DNA of 6,986 bases from Chloroflexota bacterium (GTDB lineage: Bacteria > Chloroflexota > Dehalococcoidia > JABGRK01), in contig DAOUZV010000061.1 of NCBI GenBank assembly GCA_030665485.1, positions 1 to 6,986 of the forward strand. Direction: 5' to 3'. The notes beneath the pieces were generated by a model, which had not been told where the DNA came from, did not search any database, and saw only the letters and a program-made list of their open reading frames with translations. Positions 6,318 through 6,986 of this stretch are shown one piece after another. The stretch's first letter is position 1; each line of letters begins with the position of its first letter. A program made the translations under genes and the position numbers.

Positions 6318-6354
6318 ATGTAGAAAATTTGCTATTATGACAACTACATAGTCA
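6318..6354. promoter_or_regulatory. Candidate PadR operator: nested dyads in the divergent promoter region
   Basis: A seven-base inverted repeat, TATGTAG (6317-6323) and CTACATA (6344-6350), is separated by 20 bp. A second dyad, TGAC-N9-GTCA (6338-6341 and 6351-6354), overlaps it and lies between the -35 and -10 boxes of the PadR gene. Operators of the PadR family often contain ATGT...ACAT arms, and PadR genes are commonly autorepressed. The match in motif and position is suggestive only. Confidence 0.4.
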
Positions 6355-6365
6355 GCCTATATATC
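6337..6365 (+). promoter_or_regulatory. Candidate sigma-70 promoter of the PadR/HAAS operon
   Basis: ATGACA (6337-6342, five of six bases) is followed after 17 bp by TATATC (6360-6365). The start would be near 6372, so the leader is about 14 nt and carries the GAGGTGA site of the PadR gene. An alternative -10, TATATA at 6358-6363, gives 15-bp spacing. Confidence 0.45.
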
Positions 6366-6385
6366 TCCAAAGTGAGGTGATTGCC

Positions 6386-6721
6386 ATGCCACAACAGCGT
6401 GAGCTTATCAAAGGAAGCACGGACCATCTGCTGCTCGTTCTTATCGGACAGCGGCCAATGTACGGTTACAGGATCATTAAAGAATTAGAAAATAGAAGCC
6501 AGGGGTACTTCAGATTCAAGGAAGGCACATTATACCCTGCCCTGCATAGAATGGAAAAGGCAGGACTAATTATGGGCAAGTGGGAGCTTTCACCCACGGG
6601 ACGCCAGCGGCGCTATTATCACATAACCCCCAAAGGTGAAAGGCTGCTGGCAATGGAGAGAAGCCAGTGGCATGATTTCCTGGCCGCCATGCGTTTGGTG
6701 GTGGGTCCAACGAGTGCTTAG
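6386..6721 (+). CDS. PadR-family transcriptional regulator
   Basis: The 111-aa protein is almost entirely a PadR winged-helix domain. The family signatures are G-S-T-D-H-L-L-L-V-L near residue 10, P-M-Y-G-Y-R-I-I-K-E-L (about 24-34), EGTLYPALHRMEKAGLI (about 46-62) and the wing with RRYYHITPKGERLL. The C-terminal dimerisation helix is short, as in the compact PadR-s2 subgroup. PadR proteins are usually repressors that release DNA on binding a small ligand or on stress. ATG at 6386 is chosen because GAGGTGA stands five bases upstream; a GTG three codons earlier (6377) falls inside that site. Its stop is 18 bp before the next gene, which encodes a HAAS-domain membrane protein, the usual partner of PadR regulators in Gram-positive and Chloroflexota-like genomes. 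It probably represses its own operon. Confidence 0.94.
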   Translation: MPQQRELIKGSTDHLLLVLIGQRPMYGYRIIKELENRSQGYFRFKEGTLYPALHRMEKAGLIMGKWELSPTGRQRRYYHITPKGERLLAMERSQWHDFLAAMRLVVGPTSA

Positions 6722-6739
6722 GATTAAAGGCAGGTTTTT

Positions 6740-6986
6740 GTGACGTCTCAGGTACTTAGTCAATATCTCAATAATATAAAGATCAATCTCAGGCTTGATA
6801 CAGCCTCTGAGAACGACGTCTTAAACGAACTGAGGGCCCATTTAGAAGACGAATTCGAAGATATGGTTGAATCGGGGCTCTCCGAAGAGGAGGCCGCCAA
6901 GACTTGCGTAAAGCTTGTGGGCGCATCCAAACTGATCGCCACTCAAATATATGAAGTTCACAGTCAAGGCACCTGGAAGCAGGCTT
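6740..6986 (+). CDS. HAAS/permease-prefix-domain membrane protein (N-terminal part)
   Basis: Only the first 82 codons are in the window. They form a helical cytosolic HAAS-type domain: an N-terminal helix (about 3-20), ELRAHLEDEFEDMVESGLSEEEAAKTCVKLVG (about 30-61) and a third helix ending in HSQGTWKQA, after which related proteins enter membrane segments. This domain is found in small membrane proteins and permeases encoded right after PadR regulators. The start is GTG at 6740: an in-frame TAA at 6725-6727 excludes longer forms, and the next in-frame ATG (codon 42) would cut into the domain. The ribosome binding site is weak (AAAGGCAGG, five or more bases before the GTG). It is coupled to the PadR gene by an 18-bp gap. 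The type of membrane protein cannot be told from this part. Confidence 0.82.
   Translation, partial: MTSQVLSQYLNNIKINLRLDTASENDVLNELRAHLEDEFEDMVESGLSEEEAAKTCVKLVGASKLIATQIYEVHSQGTWKQA

Noticed and set aside
6760..6942. Minus-strand open frame of 60 codons at the right edge
   Set aside because: It lies opposite the HAAS-domain gene, which has clear family features and is coupled to the PadR gene; the minus frame is Ser-rich shadow sequence.

Overview
The window (6,986 bp, moderate G+C, bacterial) is a two-component signalling cluster placed directly upstream of an iron-sulfur oxidoreductase gene. No taxonomic marker is present. The mix of NarL/LuxR-type regulators with HisKA_3 kinases, a NuoG/formate-dehydrogenase-type Fe-S subunit, and a PadR repressor followed by a HAAS/permease-prefix membrane protein recalls anaerobic Chloroflexota such as Dehalococcoidia. 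That placement is an inference and not secure. Non-ATG starts with good ribosome binding sites are common (TTG at 465 and 3439, GTG at 6740).

Layout. The minus strand carries most of the window, in transcription order: (i) 6222-5533, an unrecognised helical protein, possibly HEPN-like; (ii) 5410-4745 and 4745-3636, a NarL-type response regulator overlapping by one base (TAATG) a membrane histidine kinase; (iii) 3439-2189 and 2180-1527, a soluble GAF-domain histidine kinase followed after 8 bp by a second NarL-type regulator; (iv) 1332-514, a protein of two receiver domains without an output domain, followed after 48 bp by (v) 465-1, the N-terminal part of a [2Fe-2S]/[4Fe-4S] oxidoreductase subunit that runs off the window. 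Divergently on the plus strand at the right edge lie a PadR-family regulator (6386-6721) and the start of a HAAS-domain membrane protein (6740 onward).

How the parts may work together. The two kinases are of the NarX/DesK class (HisKA_3 plus HATPase_c), and each sits with a DNA-binding regulator. One kinase is membrane-bound and the other cytosolic with a GAF sensor. The double-receiver protein has a degenerate first receiver (Gly at the phosphorylation site). Its intact second receiver is about half identical to the receiver of the neighbouring regulator (1527-2180), but it stops where the HTH linker would begin. It could therefore be a phosphate sink or a protein-protein switch wired to the same kinase, and it probably shares a transcript with the Fe-S enzyme. 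A plausible reading is redox or electron-acceptor control of the downstream oxidoreductase. The signals sensed and the target promoters cannot be read from this sequence.

Intergenic regions are all under 200 bp. They hold candidate sigma-70 promoters and several dyads: an 8-bp perfect inverted repeat at 1423-1448 containing a NarL-like heptamer, a TTAATA/TATTAA dyad next to a TTGACA box at 3500-3520, a TGGTA/TACCA dyad at 5414-5430, and nested dyads in front of the PadR gene. I found no RNA gene, CRISPR array, insertion sequence or convincing intrinsic terminator.
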